Shown piece after piece: positions 1 to 7,446 of a stretch of 64,000 bases of DNA (positions are counted from its first letter, which is position 1; the number at the start of each line of letters is the position of its first letter). The stretch is taken from contig NZ_FNKG01000004.1 of NCBI RefSeq assembly GCF_900101675.1, positions 62,001 through 126,000 on the forward strand, written 5' to 3'. The position numbers and the translations under genes were made by a program. The DNA comes from Curtobacterium sp. UNCCL20. Lineage in GTDB: Bacteria > Actinomycetota > Actinomycetes > Actinomycetales > Microbacteriaceae. Below the pieces are notes generated by a model. That model was not told the DNA's origin. It worked only from the letters and a program-made list of their open reading frames with translations, and did no database searches.

Positions 1-2
1 GT

Positions 3-473
3 CGGCGACCGCGTCGTCGTCGCGTCGTGGCCATCGTGCTGTCCGGGGTCGGCGTGCTCGCCGTCCTGCTCGGCATCGGCGTCGTCTCGGGCGTCGTCCC
101 CGGTCTCCCGAGCGGCGGTTCCGAGACGGTCCTCGCCTCCACCGCCCTCGACGCGCTGCCCGCCTGGAAGGGGTCGAGCGGCACCGCTGAGCTCGAGCGC
201 GACCGCGACGGCCGGCTCACCCTCGTCGTCGACCTGCGGAGCGGCGACGACCAGCCCGGGGCCGGTGGCCTGCGCGAGGTCTGGATGATGCGCTCCGACC
301 TCAAGGGCCTGGTGAGCGTCGGGTTCCTCGACGGCGACCGCGGGCGCTTCACGGTCCCGTCCGGCATGGACACCGCGCGGTTCCCGGTCGTCGACGTGTC
401 GGCCGAGGCCGATGACGGCAACCCGGCACACTCGGGCGACTCGATCGTGCGCGGCCGCCTCTCGCCGAGCTGA
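3..473 (+). CDS. anti-sigma factor, RskA-like C-terminal part (5' end outside window)
   Basis: The frame is open from the first bases of the window, so only the C-terminal 156 residues are seen. It begins with an arginine-rich stretch followed directly by one hydrophobic helix (about 20 residues, encoded near 24-100). That fits a single-pass protein with its N-terminus in the cytoplasm. The rest is an extracytoplasmic domain resembling the RskA/anti-sigma-K C-terminal domain, with the family-like segment 'REVWMM' and a beta-rich tail containing 'TARFPVVDVSAE'. In this family the cytoplasmic part holds an ECF sigma factor of SigK type and releases it after proteolysis. The anti-sigma domain and the cognate sigma gene would lie upstream, outside the window, so the partner is inferred. 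Confidence 0.75.
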   Translation, partial: RRPRRRRVVAIVLSGVGVLAVLLGIGVVSGVVPGLPSGGSETVLASTALDALPAWKGSSGTAELERDRDGRLTLVVDLRSGDDQPGAGGLREVWMMRSDLKGLVSVGFLDGDRGRFTVPSGMDTARFPVVDVSAEADDGNPAHSGDSIVRGRLSPS

Positions 474-576
474 TCCGTCCCCCGAATTCTTAGATACGAC
501 GTATTCAGGCTGGAAAGAGGGTGAATCGGGGCCGAAGCGCCCTCGCTTTATCTCACGACCGTGTTAGCGTGACGCC
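474..576 (+). promoter_or_regulatory. promoter and candidate operator of the XRE-MurA gene
   Basis: A perfect 5-1-5 inverted repeat, ATACG-A-CGTAT, lies at 494-504. It is a plausible site for the XRE domain of the downstream protein (inference). TAGCGT at 565-570 stands exactly 6 nt before the ATG at 577 and there is no Shine-Dalgarno sequence, so transcription probably starts at or next to the A of the start codon (leaderless mRNA). Confidence 0.45.
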
Positions 577-2145
577 ATGTCCGACACCACCACCGTCGTC
601 TCGCCCGCCGTCACCGCCACGTCGGCACCCCTCCGCGAGGTCGGCGCCCTGATCCGGGGCGCACGCAAGGGCCGCAGCATGACCCAGGCCCAGCTCGCCG
701 AACGCGTCGGCACCAGCCAGAGCGCGATCAACCGCATCGAGCAGGGCGGCCAGAACCTCTCCCTCGAGATGCTCACGCGCATCAGCGACGCCCTCGACCA
801 GCAGATCGTCTCCATCGGCGGCGCCCCGCAGCGTGCCCACCTCCGCGTGCAGGGCGGCCGGAAGCTGAGCGGCTCCATCGCCGTGAACTCGAGCAAGAAC
901 GCCGCCGTCGCACTGCTCTGCGCGTCGCTCCTCAACCGCGGCGTCACCCGCCTGCACAAGGTCGCCCGGATCGTCGAGGTCGACCGCATCATCGACGTGC
1001 TCCGCAGCCTCGGCGCGCGGGTCACCTGGTCAGAGGACGGCGAGACCCTCGAGATCGTCGCCCCCGACGACCTGCGTCTCGACGCGATCGACGCCGACGC
1101 CGCCCGTCGCACCCGCAGCGTCCTGATGTTCCTCGGCCCGCTCAGCGGCCGGTACGAGTCCTTCCGCCTCCCCTACGCCGGCGGCTGCGACCTCGGTACC
1201 CGCACCGTCGAACCGCACCTCATCGCGCTGCGCCCGTTCGGCGTCGACGTCGAGGCGACCTCCGGCTGGTACGAGGTCGACGTGGCGAACACCGCCGTGC
1301 CGACGAAGTCGGTCGTGCTCACCGAGCGCGGCGACACCGTGACCGAGAACGCGATCCTCGCCGCCGCCGCCCGCGACGGCGAGACGGTCATCCGGAACGC
1401 CAGCCCCAACTACATGGTGCAGGACCTCTGCTTCTTCCTCGAGCTGCTCGGGGTCCGCATCGAGGGGATCGGCACCACCACGCTCCGCATCACCGGCAAG
1501 AGCCGCATCGACGAGGTCGTGGACTACTGGCCGAGCGAGGACCCGGTCGAGGCGATGAGCCTCCTCACCGCCGGCATCGTCACCGCGTCCACGCTGACCG
1601 TCACCCGCGCGCCGATCGAGTTCCTCGAGATCGAGCTCGCGACCCTCGCCGAGATGGGCCTGCGCTTCGACGTCTCCGAGGAGTACGCCGCCGCCAATGG
1701 TCGGACCCGCCTCGTCGACATCACCGTGCACCCGTCCGAGCTGCACGCTCCGATCGACAAGATCCACGCGATGCCGTTCCCCGGGCTCAACATCGACAAC
1801 CTGCCGTTCTTCGTCGTCATCGCCGCCATGGCCGAGGGCACCACGCTCGTCCACGACTGGGTGTACGAGGGCCGGGCGATCCACCTGCTCGACCTCACCC
1901 GGCTCGGCGCCAGCGTCACGCTCCGCGACCCGCACCGCCTCGACGTCACCGGGCCGACGCACTTCTCCGGCGCCGAGGTGAGCTGCCCGCCGGCGCTCCG
2001 TCCCGCGGTCGTCATCCTGCTGGCGATGCTCGCGGCGAAGGGCGAGAGCGTCCTCCGCAACGTCGGCATCATCGCCCGCGGGTACGAGCAGCTGCAGGAG
2101 CGCCTGAACTCGCTCGGCGCGTCCATCGAGACGTTCCACGACTGA
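577..2145 (+). CDS. UDP-N-acetylglucosamine 1-carboxyvinyltransferase with N-terminal XRE domain (MurA-like fusion)
   Basis: The product is 522 aa, about 100 more than classical MurA. Residues about 20-78 form an XRE helix-turn-helix ('MTQAQLAERVGTSQSAINR'). The rest is an EPSP-synthase-fold enzyme that transfers enolpyruvate from PEP to UDP-GlcNAc, the first committed step of peptidoglycan synthesis. Visible MurA features are the 'NSSKNAA' substrate loop (around residue 104) and the catalytic cysteine in 'GGCDLGTR', Cys204 here, so the enzyme looks active. ATG 577 is chosen because a TAGCGT hexamer lies 6 nt upstream and no ribosome-binding site is present. A DNA-binding domain on a cell-wall enzyme suggests the protein senses precursor supply and regulates transcription, perhaps of its own gene, but this is inference. 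It may be a second MurA paralogue rather than the only one. Confidence 0.9.
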   Translation: MSDTTTVVSPAVTATSAPLREVGALIRGARKGRSMTQAQLAERVGTSQSAINRIEQGGQNLSLEMLTRISDALDQQIVSIGGAPQRAHLRVQGGRKLSGSIAVNSSKNAAVALLCASLLNRGVTRLHKVARIVEVDRIIDVLRSLGARVTWSEDGETLEIVAPDDLRLDAIDADAARRTRSVLMFLGPLSGRYESFRLPYAGGCDLGTRTVEPHLIALRPFGVDVEATSGWYEVDVANTAVPTKSVVLTERGDTVTENAILAAAARDGETVIRNASPNYMVQDLCFFLELLGVRIEGIGTTTLRITGKSRIDEVVDYWPSEDPVEAMSLLTAGIVTASTLTVTRAPIEFLEIELATLAEMGLRFDVSEEYAAANGRTRLVDITVHPSELHAPIDKIHAMPFPGLNIDNLPFFVVIAAMAEGTTLVHDWVYEGRAIHLLDLTRLGASVTLRDPHRLDVTGPTHFSGAEVSCPPALRPAVVILLAMLAAKGESVLRNVGIIARGYEQLQERLNSLGASIETFHD

Positions 2146-2528
2146 GCGTCGCCCCGGCAGCCGCCACCGGTCCCGGGTGGGCGCCGAGCGGGCAGTGTTC
2201 GTCACGCTCGGCGCCCCCGGGCGGCGCGTCCCGCCCGCTCGATGGAACACATGCGGCGCGTCGTGCGCTCTGGACGCGCCCCCTGGCGGCCCTGAAGGCG
2301 CGGTGCGAGCCCGCGCCGCGCCTCCAGTCCGACATGATCTCGCTCCGACCCGCCGTCCCGAGCGAGCAAAATACGTCACGTTCGATGCCCACGGGCGGCG
2401 CGTTCCGCCCGTAGGGAGACACGCGCGCGGCGCGTCCCGCCCGTTCGTGAACCCCGCGGGATGCGACCCCGCACGCGCCCCCAGCCCCCAGCGGGTTGAC
2501 TGGGACGTCGGTCGAACGAGGAGTGCGT
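2146..2528. repeat. 383-bp gene-free spacer with a diverged direct repeat and a palindrome
   Basis: Two imperfect copies of an approximately 83-bp unit lie at about 2186-2268 and 2359-2441. Both contain a cgtcacg(c/t)tcg segment followed by a GGGCGGCGCGT(C/T)CCGCCC hairpin. Between them, at 2292-2327, is a copy of the palindrome family whose core is CTGGAGGCGCGG, here starting CTGAAGGCG. No coding sequence is convincing in any frame. Confidence 0.6.
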
Positions 2529-4109
2529 GTGCTGGGACCTGAACTGGTGGTCGTGCTCGGCCTCGCCATCGCCCTGACCGCGGGCATCGCCGACCGGATC
2601 CGCGTCGCACCACCCGTGCTGCTCCTCGTCTTCGGCGCCGCGCTGGCCTTCGTTCCCCAGTTCGCCCACGTGCAGCTCCCTGCCGACGCCGTGCTCCTGC
2701 TGTTCCTCCCGGCGCTCCTCTACTGGGAGAGCCTCACCACGTCGCTCCGCGAGATCCGGAAGAACCTCCGCGGCATCGTCCTGATGGGCACGCTGCTCGT
2801 CGTCGTCACGGCCGGAGCGGTCGCGGTCCTCCTGCACCTGCTCGGGATGCCCTGGGGTCCCGCCTGGGTGCTCGGGGCCGCGGTCGCGCCGACGGACGCC
2901 ACGGCCGTCGGGGTGCTCACGAAGATGCTCCCGCGGCGGAACGTCACGGTGCTCCGCGCCGAGAGCCTGGTCAACGACGGCACCACCCTCGTGGTCTACG
3001 GCATCGCGGTCGCCGTCACCGTCGGCACGCAGGAGCTCACGTTCTGGAACGTCTCCGGGATGCTCGTCCTGTCGTACCTCGGCGGTGTCGCCGCAGGGCT
3101 CGCCGCCGCCTGGATCGGCACCCTCGTGCTCCGCCGCGTGGACACGGTCGTCCTCGAGAACATGGTCACGCTCCTCGTCCCGTTCGCCGCGTTCCTCGCG
3201 GCCGAGGCGATCGGCGCGTCCGGGGTCCTCGCCGTCGTCGCCGCGGGCATCGTCGTGAGCCAGGTCGCCCCGAAGCTGGACCGTGCCGAGACCCGCCAGC
3301 AGGTGCGCTCGTTCTGGTCCTTCCTGACCTTCCTGCTCAACGGATCGCTCTTCGTCCTCGTCGGCATCGAGGCGATGGTCGCCGCCCGCGCCCTCGACGC
3401 GTCCGAGCTCCTCCGCGCAGCCGGGATCATCGCCGCCGTGGCCATCGCGCTCGTCATCGTGCGCTTCGCGTTCCTCAACGCTGCCGGCGGCACGGTCTGG
3501 CTCGTGACCCGGAGGACCGGTGGCGAGCCGCGCGAGGGTCACCGGGACCGCCTCGTCAGCGGCTTCGCCGGGTTCCGCGGCGCCGTCTCGCTCGCGATGG
3601 CCGTCGCCGTGCCGCGGACGCTGGAGTCCGGCGCAGCGTTCCCGGACCGCGACCTCATCGTCTTCGTCACCGCAGGCGTCGTCATCGTCACCATCGTCGG
3701 GCAGGCCCTCGTGCTGCCGGCCGTCCTCCGTCGGGCGGCGCTCCCCGAGGACGAGTCCGTCGGTGAGGAGCGCCGCTTCGCCGAGCGCACCGCGATCGAG
3801 GAGGCGCTCGACGCGCTCCCCCGGCTGGCCCGCCAGGCCGGCGCCGACAAGGCCACCGTCGCCCGCCTCCGCAAGGACTACGAGGCGCACCTCGACGTCA
3901 TCCAGGCGCGCGAGGAGGAGGACGAGGACCACCCGGCACTGCAGCGGCACGACACCGCCGTCGCGCTCGAGCTCGCACTCGTCCGCCACAAGGCGGCGAC
4001 GCTCCTGCGCCTCCGCGACGCCGACGAGATCGACGACCTCGTGCTGCGGCAGATCCGCAGCGGCTACGACGCCGAGGAAGCGCGCCTGAACGGGTCCGCA
4101 CCCGTCTGA
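2529..4109 (+). CDS. Na+/H+ antiporter, CPA1 family (NhaP-like)
   Basis: A 526-aa membrane protein with about 12 hydrophobic segments over residues 1-405 and a cytoplasmic, charged C-terminal tail of about 110 residues. It should exchange protons for Na+ or K+ across the cytoplasmic membrane. Family signatures are the ion-binding region 'APTDATAVGVL' followed by 'AESLVNDGTTLVVYG', typical of CPA1 exchangers. GTG 2529 is preferred because GAGGAG at 2518-2523 sits 5 nt upstream. A TTG at 2496 in the same frame would add 11 residues without homology. The tail is rich in Glu, Asp and Arg ('EEEDEDHPALQ') and probably regulates transport. The gene stands alone between two spacers, so it is likely monocistronic. 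Confidence 0.85.
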   Translation: MLGPELVVVLGLAIALTAGIADRIRVAPPVLLLVFGAALAFVPQFAHVQLPADAVLLLFLPALLYWESLTTSLREIRKNLRGIVLMGTLLVVVTAGAVAVLLHLLGMPWGPAWVLGAAVAPTDATAVGVLTKMLPRRNVTVLRAESLVNDGTTLVVYGIAVAVTVGTQELTFWNVSGMLVLSYLGGVAAGLAAAWIGTLVLRRVDTVVLENMVTLLVPFAAFLAAEAIGASGVLAVVAAGIVVSQVAPKLDRAETRQQVRSFWSFLTFLLNGSLFVLVGIEAMVAARALDASELLRAAGIIAAVAIALVIVRFAFLNAAGGTVWLVTRRTGGEPREGHRDRLVSGFAGFRGAVSLAMAVAVPRTLESGAAFPDRDLIVFVTAGVVIVTIVGQALVLPAVLRRAALPEDESVGEERRFAERTAIEEALDALPRLARQAGADKATVARLRKDYEAHLDVIQAREEEDEDHPALQRHDTAVALELALVRHKAATLLRLRDADEIDDLVLRQIRSGYDAEEARLNGSAPV

Positions 4110-4147
4110 CGGCGGCTCCCGTCCGACGGTGGTGACCGATCGACGGC

Positions 4148-4182
4148 CTGGAGGCGCGGGGCGGCGCCGCCACGCGCCTCCC
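4148..4182. repeat. CTGGAGGCGCGG-family palindrome
   Basis: The left arm CTGGAGGCGCGG is followed by a GC loop and the right arm GCGCCTCC. It lies in the spacer after the antiporter gene and could fold as a terminator-like hairpin. It has no T-tract. Confidence 0.6.
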
Positions 4183-4243
4183 GGCCGTCACGCCCACCCG
4201 CACCACGTGCACCCGACCTGCCCGCGCATGGCAGGCTCGACTC

Positions 4244-4993
4244 GTGATCGATGCGAGCACCGTCCTGTGGACCCTCGTCGGTGTGGTGGCGCTCGTCGCC
4301 CTCGCGACGGCGGCCCTCCTCGTCACCCGCGCACCGTCCCCATGGGCGCCCGCGCTGGCCGTCCTGCGCGGGACCGTGCAGCTCGCCGTCATCAGCCTCG
4401 TCCTGAGCGGCATCATCCGCGACCCGCTCTGGATCGCCGTCGCCCTCGTCGTCATGTTCACCGTCGCCACCGTCACCGCGGCACGCCGGCTCGGCACGCT
4501 CCGGTCACGGTTCCTGCCGGTCGCCCTCGCGATGGCCATCGGGGTCGTCGGCGCGCTCGGGGTCGTCTTCCTCACCGGTGCGATCGCGTTCACGCCCCGC
4601 TACGTCCTGGCGATCGGCGGCATCGTCGTCGGCAACGCGATGACGAGCGCCACCCTCGCCGGCCGCCGGTTCGTCGAACTCGTCGACGACCGGTGGGACG
4701 ACGTCGAGGGGTGGCTCGCGCTCGGGGCGACACCGCGGCAGTCGACGGCGGACATCGTCCGGCGGGCCGTGCACGCGGCCATGGTGCCGAGCACGGACCA
4801 GACGCGGACCACCGGGCTCGTCACGCTGCCGGGGGCGTTCGTCGGCGCGGTGTTCGGCGGGATCTCACCGCTCGAGGCCGGGCGGTTCCAGATCGTGGTC
4901 CTCGCGGCGATCATCGCGGCCGGGGCGCTCGTCGCGACGTCGCTGACGCGGATGCTCGCGCCGGTGCGGACGCGGCCGGTGCCGGCGGCGTGA
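4244..4993 (+). CDS. ABC-type iron export permease, FetB/UPF0014 family
   Basis: A 249-aa polytopic membrane protein with about six or seven hydrophobic helices. The family pattern is visible: 'GIVVGNAMTSATLAGRR', the 'LALGATPRQS' loop, and 'LPGAFVGAVFGGISP' followed by a helix-rich end. In FetAB this permease pairs with an ATPase (FetA) and exports iron. No ATPase gene is adjacent here, so the partner must be elsewhere or outside the window. CAGGCT at 4232-4237 lies 6 nt before GTG 4244 with no Shine-Dalgarno sequence, the spacing seen for leaderless starts elsewhere in this window. Confidence 0.8.
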   Translation: MIDASTVLWTLVGVVALVALATAALLVTRAPSPWAPALAVLRGTVQLAVISLVLSGIIRDPLWIAVALVVMFTVATVTAARRLGTLRSRFLPVALAMAIGVVGALGVVFLTGAIAFTPRYVLAIGGIVVGNAMTSATLAGRRFVELVDDRWDDVEGWLALGATPRQSTADIVRRAVHAAMVPSTDQTRTTGLVTLPGAFVGAVFGGISPLEAGRFQIVVLAAIIAAGALVATSLTRMLAPVRTRPVPAA

Positions 4994-5059
4994 GGGCGGC
5001 GGTGGCCGCGGGACGACCCTCGAGCTGTCGTCCCGTACGCCACCCCGCTCGGAAGGCGG

Positions 5060-5257
5060 TCAGATCGTGTCGGCGTCAGCCTCAGCGTCAGCGTCGTCGA
5101 GCGGCACCGGCCGGTCGTCGTCCGGCAGGAGCTCGTCGTCGGCGTCGTCCACCACGGGGAGGTCGTCCGGGTCGTGCACCACGGGCTCCGGTTCGTAGTC
5201 GGTGTCCTGCGCCTCGCGGAAGTCGTCCGGGGTCAGGTCGTCCTTCGGATCGCTCAT
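5060..5257 (-). CDS. small acidic protein of unknown function
   Basis: A 65-aa protein, MSDPKDDLTPDDFREAQD..., dominated by Asp, Glu and Pro with almost no basic residues. No domain, signal peptide or membrane segment is visible, and I do not recognise the family. The start codon overlaps the stop of the upstream hydrolase remnant in an ATGA arrangement, so it was probably once translated by coupling to that gene. The remnant has lost its 5' half, so expression of this gene may now be altered. Confidence 0.5.
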   Translation of the reverse strand: MSDPKDDLTPDDFREAQDTDYEPEPVVHDPDDLPVVDDADDELLPDDDRPVPLDDADAEADADTI

Positions 5258-5605
5258 GGCCGCGAGGGTACCCCTGACCCGGTGAGACGGAACCGGACGT
5301 CCCGGACAGCACGTGCGACCTCCGCGTGCGCATCCGTCGGCTGGTTGTGCCCGCTCGGGACGAGTCGGTGATCCAGGAGCCTCGTGCAGTGCTCCTCGTG
5401 CTGCCGCCGCGTCCGGGGGTACAGCGCCGGGTCCTCGGTCGGATCGAGCACGATCGTCGGCACGTCCACCGACGGGAGCTGTGCGAGGAACCGCTCGTCC
5501 GCCTCGTACTCGGGCGCGCCCGGCGCGAGTCCGAAGCGGTGCCGGTACGAGTGGAGCACGACCTCGACGAAGTCCGGGTTGTCGGAGGTGCCACGGGCCA
5601 GACGG
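5254..5605 (-). pseudogene. alpha/beta-hydrolase, C-terminal fragment only
   Basis: The frame encodes the last ~115 residues of an alpha/beta-fold hydrolase. It starts near 'DNPDFVEVVLHSYRHRFG' and continues through 'VPTIVLDPTEDPALYP' (acid-residue region) to 'LVPSGHNQPTDA', which contains the catalytic His. The nucleophile elbow and cap domain are missing. Upstream of about 5600 the frame becomes arginine-rich shadow sequence antisense to nothing recognisable. The break lies just downstream of flgE, so the gene seems to have been cut by a rearrangement at the edge of the flagellar cluster. Its stop overlaps the start of the small acidic gene, which shows the old operon order. Confidence 0.7.
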
Positions 5606-5667
5606 GGCCCGAGGCCCGCTGCCCGCGAGCCGCGGTCCGGAACGCACGACCGGCGACCGGGACGCGA

Positions 5668-5700
5668 CAGGGGCGCCCCCGCATCGCGGGAACGCCCCTG
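5668..5700 (-). terminator. terminator of the flgB-flgE operon
   Basis: CAGGGGCG (5668-5675) pairs with CGCCCCTG (5693-5700), with extra pairing inside the loop. It lies 20 bp after the flgE stop. Confidence 0.6.
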
Positions 5701-5720
5701 ATCAGGAACCGGAGACCGTC

Positions 5721-6896
5721 CTACCGCTTCAGGTTCGTCAGCTCCTGCAGGACCTCGTCCGAGGTGGTGATGATGCGGGCGTTCGCCTGGAAGCCGCGCT
5801 GCGCCACGATGAGGTTCGTGAACTCCTGCGACAGGTCGACGTTCGACATCTCGAGCGTGCCGGAGGCGAGCTGTCCGACGCCGGGCGAGCCGGGGGCGCC
5901 GACGGTGGCGTTGCCCGAGTTCGCGGTGGCGCGGTAGCCGGACGCGCCGGTCTTCTCGAGGCCGGCCGGGTTGGCGAACGTCGCGAGGGCGACGCGGCCG
6001 ATCGCGAGCGAGGCACCGTTCGAGAAGGTGCCGACGACGGTGCCGTCCTTCGAGATCGAGTACCCCTGCAGGGATCCGGCCTCGTGGCCGTTCTGCGACG
6101 CGATCGACGCGGAGTTCAGCGACGCGAACCCGGTGAGCTCGGACATGTCGACGGTGATCCCGCCGACGGCGACGGTTCCGCCGGCGGTGAGCTTGCCGTT
6201 CGCCCCGAAGGTGAGCGACGACGTCGCCGAGGTCCCCTGGCCGTCCGTCGCCGCGACGTCCCAACCCGCTGCGGTGCGGGTGTAGGCGAGCGACATCGTG
6301 TGCTTCGCGCCGGACGCGTCGTACACGGTGGCGTCGCGGGTGAGGGTGGTGCCGACGGCGGTCTCGGACGGCAGGTTCCCGGTGACGCCGGCGGTGGTGG
6401 TGCGGACCGCGGGGGCGGCGGCGTCGAGCGGCAGGACGATGTCCGACAGGGCACCGTTCTCGTTGACGACGCCGTTCGTGGCCGGGTAGCCCTGCACGAT
6501 CTTGCCGTCGGACGAGACGAGGCGACCGTCGGCGTCGAAGTCGAATGCGCCGGCGCGGGTGTACACGGTGTCGTTGCCGAGGCGGGTGACGAAGAACCCG
6601 TCGCCGGAGATCATCAGGTCGGTCGCCTTGCCGGTGGCCTGGGCGGAGCCCTGCGCGAAGTTGGTGGAGACGCCGGCGACCTGCACGCCGAGGCCGATCT
6701 GCGCCGGGTTGGTGCCGCCGATGCCGGTCTGCGGTCCGCCGGCACCCTGGGTCATCTGCGACAGGGTGTCCTGGAAGACCGTCGACGAGGCCTTGAAGCC
6801 GACCGTGTTGACGTTGGCGATGTTGTTGCCGGTGACGTCGAGCATCTGCTGGTGGGAGCGGAGGCCGGAGATGCCGGAGTAGAGCGAGCGGAGCAT
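5721..6896 (-). CDS. flgE: flagellar hook protein FlgE
   Basis: A 391-aa protein that polymerises into the hook joining rod and filament. The N-terminus 'MLRSLYSGISGLRSHQQ' with 'GNNIANVNTVGFK' is the flagellar rod/hook signature (residues 1-36), with the 'DGFFV' segment near 98. The C-terminus 'EFTNLIVAQRGFQANARII' is the matching D0 helix. It is shorter than enterobacterial FlgE in its outer domain. It is the last gene of the minus-strand operon, 73 bp after flgD, and a strong hairpin follows. Further flagellar genes (motAB, fliL, fliM, fliN, export genes) that often follow flgE in relatives are absent here. Confidence 0.93.
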   Translation of the reverse strand: MLRSLYSGISGLRSHQQMLDVTGNNIANVNTVGFKASSTVFQDTLSQMTQGAGGPQTGIGGTNPAQIGLGVQVAGVSTNFAQGSAQATGKATDLMISGDGFFVTRLGNDTVYTRAGAFDFDADGRLVSSDGKIVQGYPATNGVVNENGALSDIVLPLDAAAPAVRTTTAGVTGNLPSETAVGTTLTRDATVYDASGAKHTMSLAYTRTAAGWDVAATDGQGTSATSSLTFGANGKLTAGGTVAVGGITVDMSELTGFASLNSASIASQNGHEAGSLQGYSISKDGTVVGTFSNGASLAIGRVALATFANPAGLEKTGASGYRATANSGNATVGAPGSPGVGQLASGTLEMSNVDLSQEFTNLIVAQRGFQANARIITTSDEVLQELTNLKR

Positions 6897-6969
6897 GGTG
6901 CGTCCTTTCGGAGAGGCAGGAAGAGCGAGGAAGAAGGAGAGGGGAAGAGCGAGGAAGGAGCCGAGCGCG

Positions 6970-7404
6970 TCAGGGGACGGTCGTGATGCCGGAGATCACG
7001 TCGAGGTCGACCTCCTTGCCGTTCACCGTCACGGTCGGCACGCTGTGCGCGTACGACACGGCCGAGGCGGTGCCCGTGACGGCGGTGCCGGTCGCGGCGT
7101 CGGTGTAGCTGACCTGCTTCCCGACGAGGTTGGCGGCGGCGATCCGCATCTGCAGCGAGAAGTTCTCGTTCGCCGTCGTGGTCTGGTTGGTGATCTGCTC
7201 CATCATCGCGAGCTGCGTCTGCTGGCTGATCATCTGGTTGGTGTCCATCGGCGAGGACGGGTCCTGGTTCTGCAGCTGCGTGACGAGCAGCTTCATGAAG
7301 ACCTGCGAGTCCATCGTCTGCGACCCGGACTTCGGTGCGTTCGCGGCGATGGCCGCTGCCTGCGCAGCCTGGTCCACGCTGCCGGTGATGCCGTCGATCG
7401 GCAT
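6970..7404 (-). CDS. flgD: flagellar hook-capping protein FlgD
   Basis: A 144-aa scaffold that caps the growing hook and is discarded afterwards. The conserved region is residues ~34-75: 'FMKLLVTQLQNQDPSSPMD', then 'QTQLAMMEQI'. The Tudor/FnIII-like C-terminal half of larger FlgD proteins is reduced to about 55 residues. It lies 42 bp after fliK and 73 bp before flgE, in the usual hook-gene order. Confidence 0.9.
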   Translation of the reverse strand: MPIDGITGSVDQAAQAAAIAANAPKSGSQTMDSQVFMKLLVTQLQNQDPSSPMDTNQMISQQTQLAMMEQITNQTTTANENFSLQMRIAAANLVGKQVSYTDAATGTAVTGTASAVSYAHSVPTVTVNGKEVDLDVISGITTVP

Positions 7405-7446
7405 GGTCGTTCCCTTCGGTGATCGCCTGGGGCGAGCTGTCGTCGC

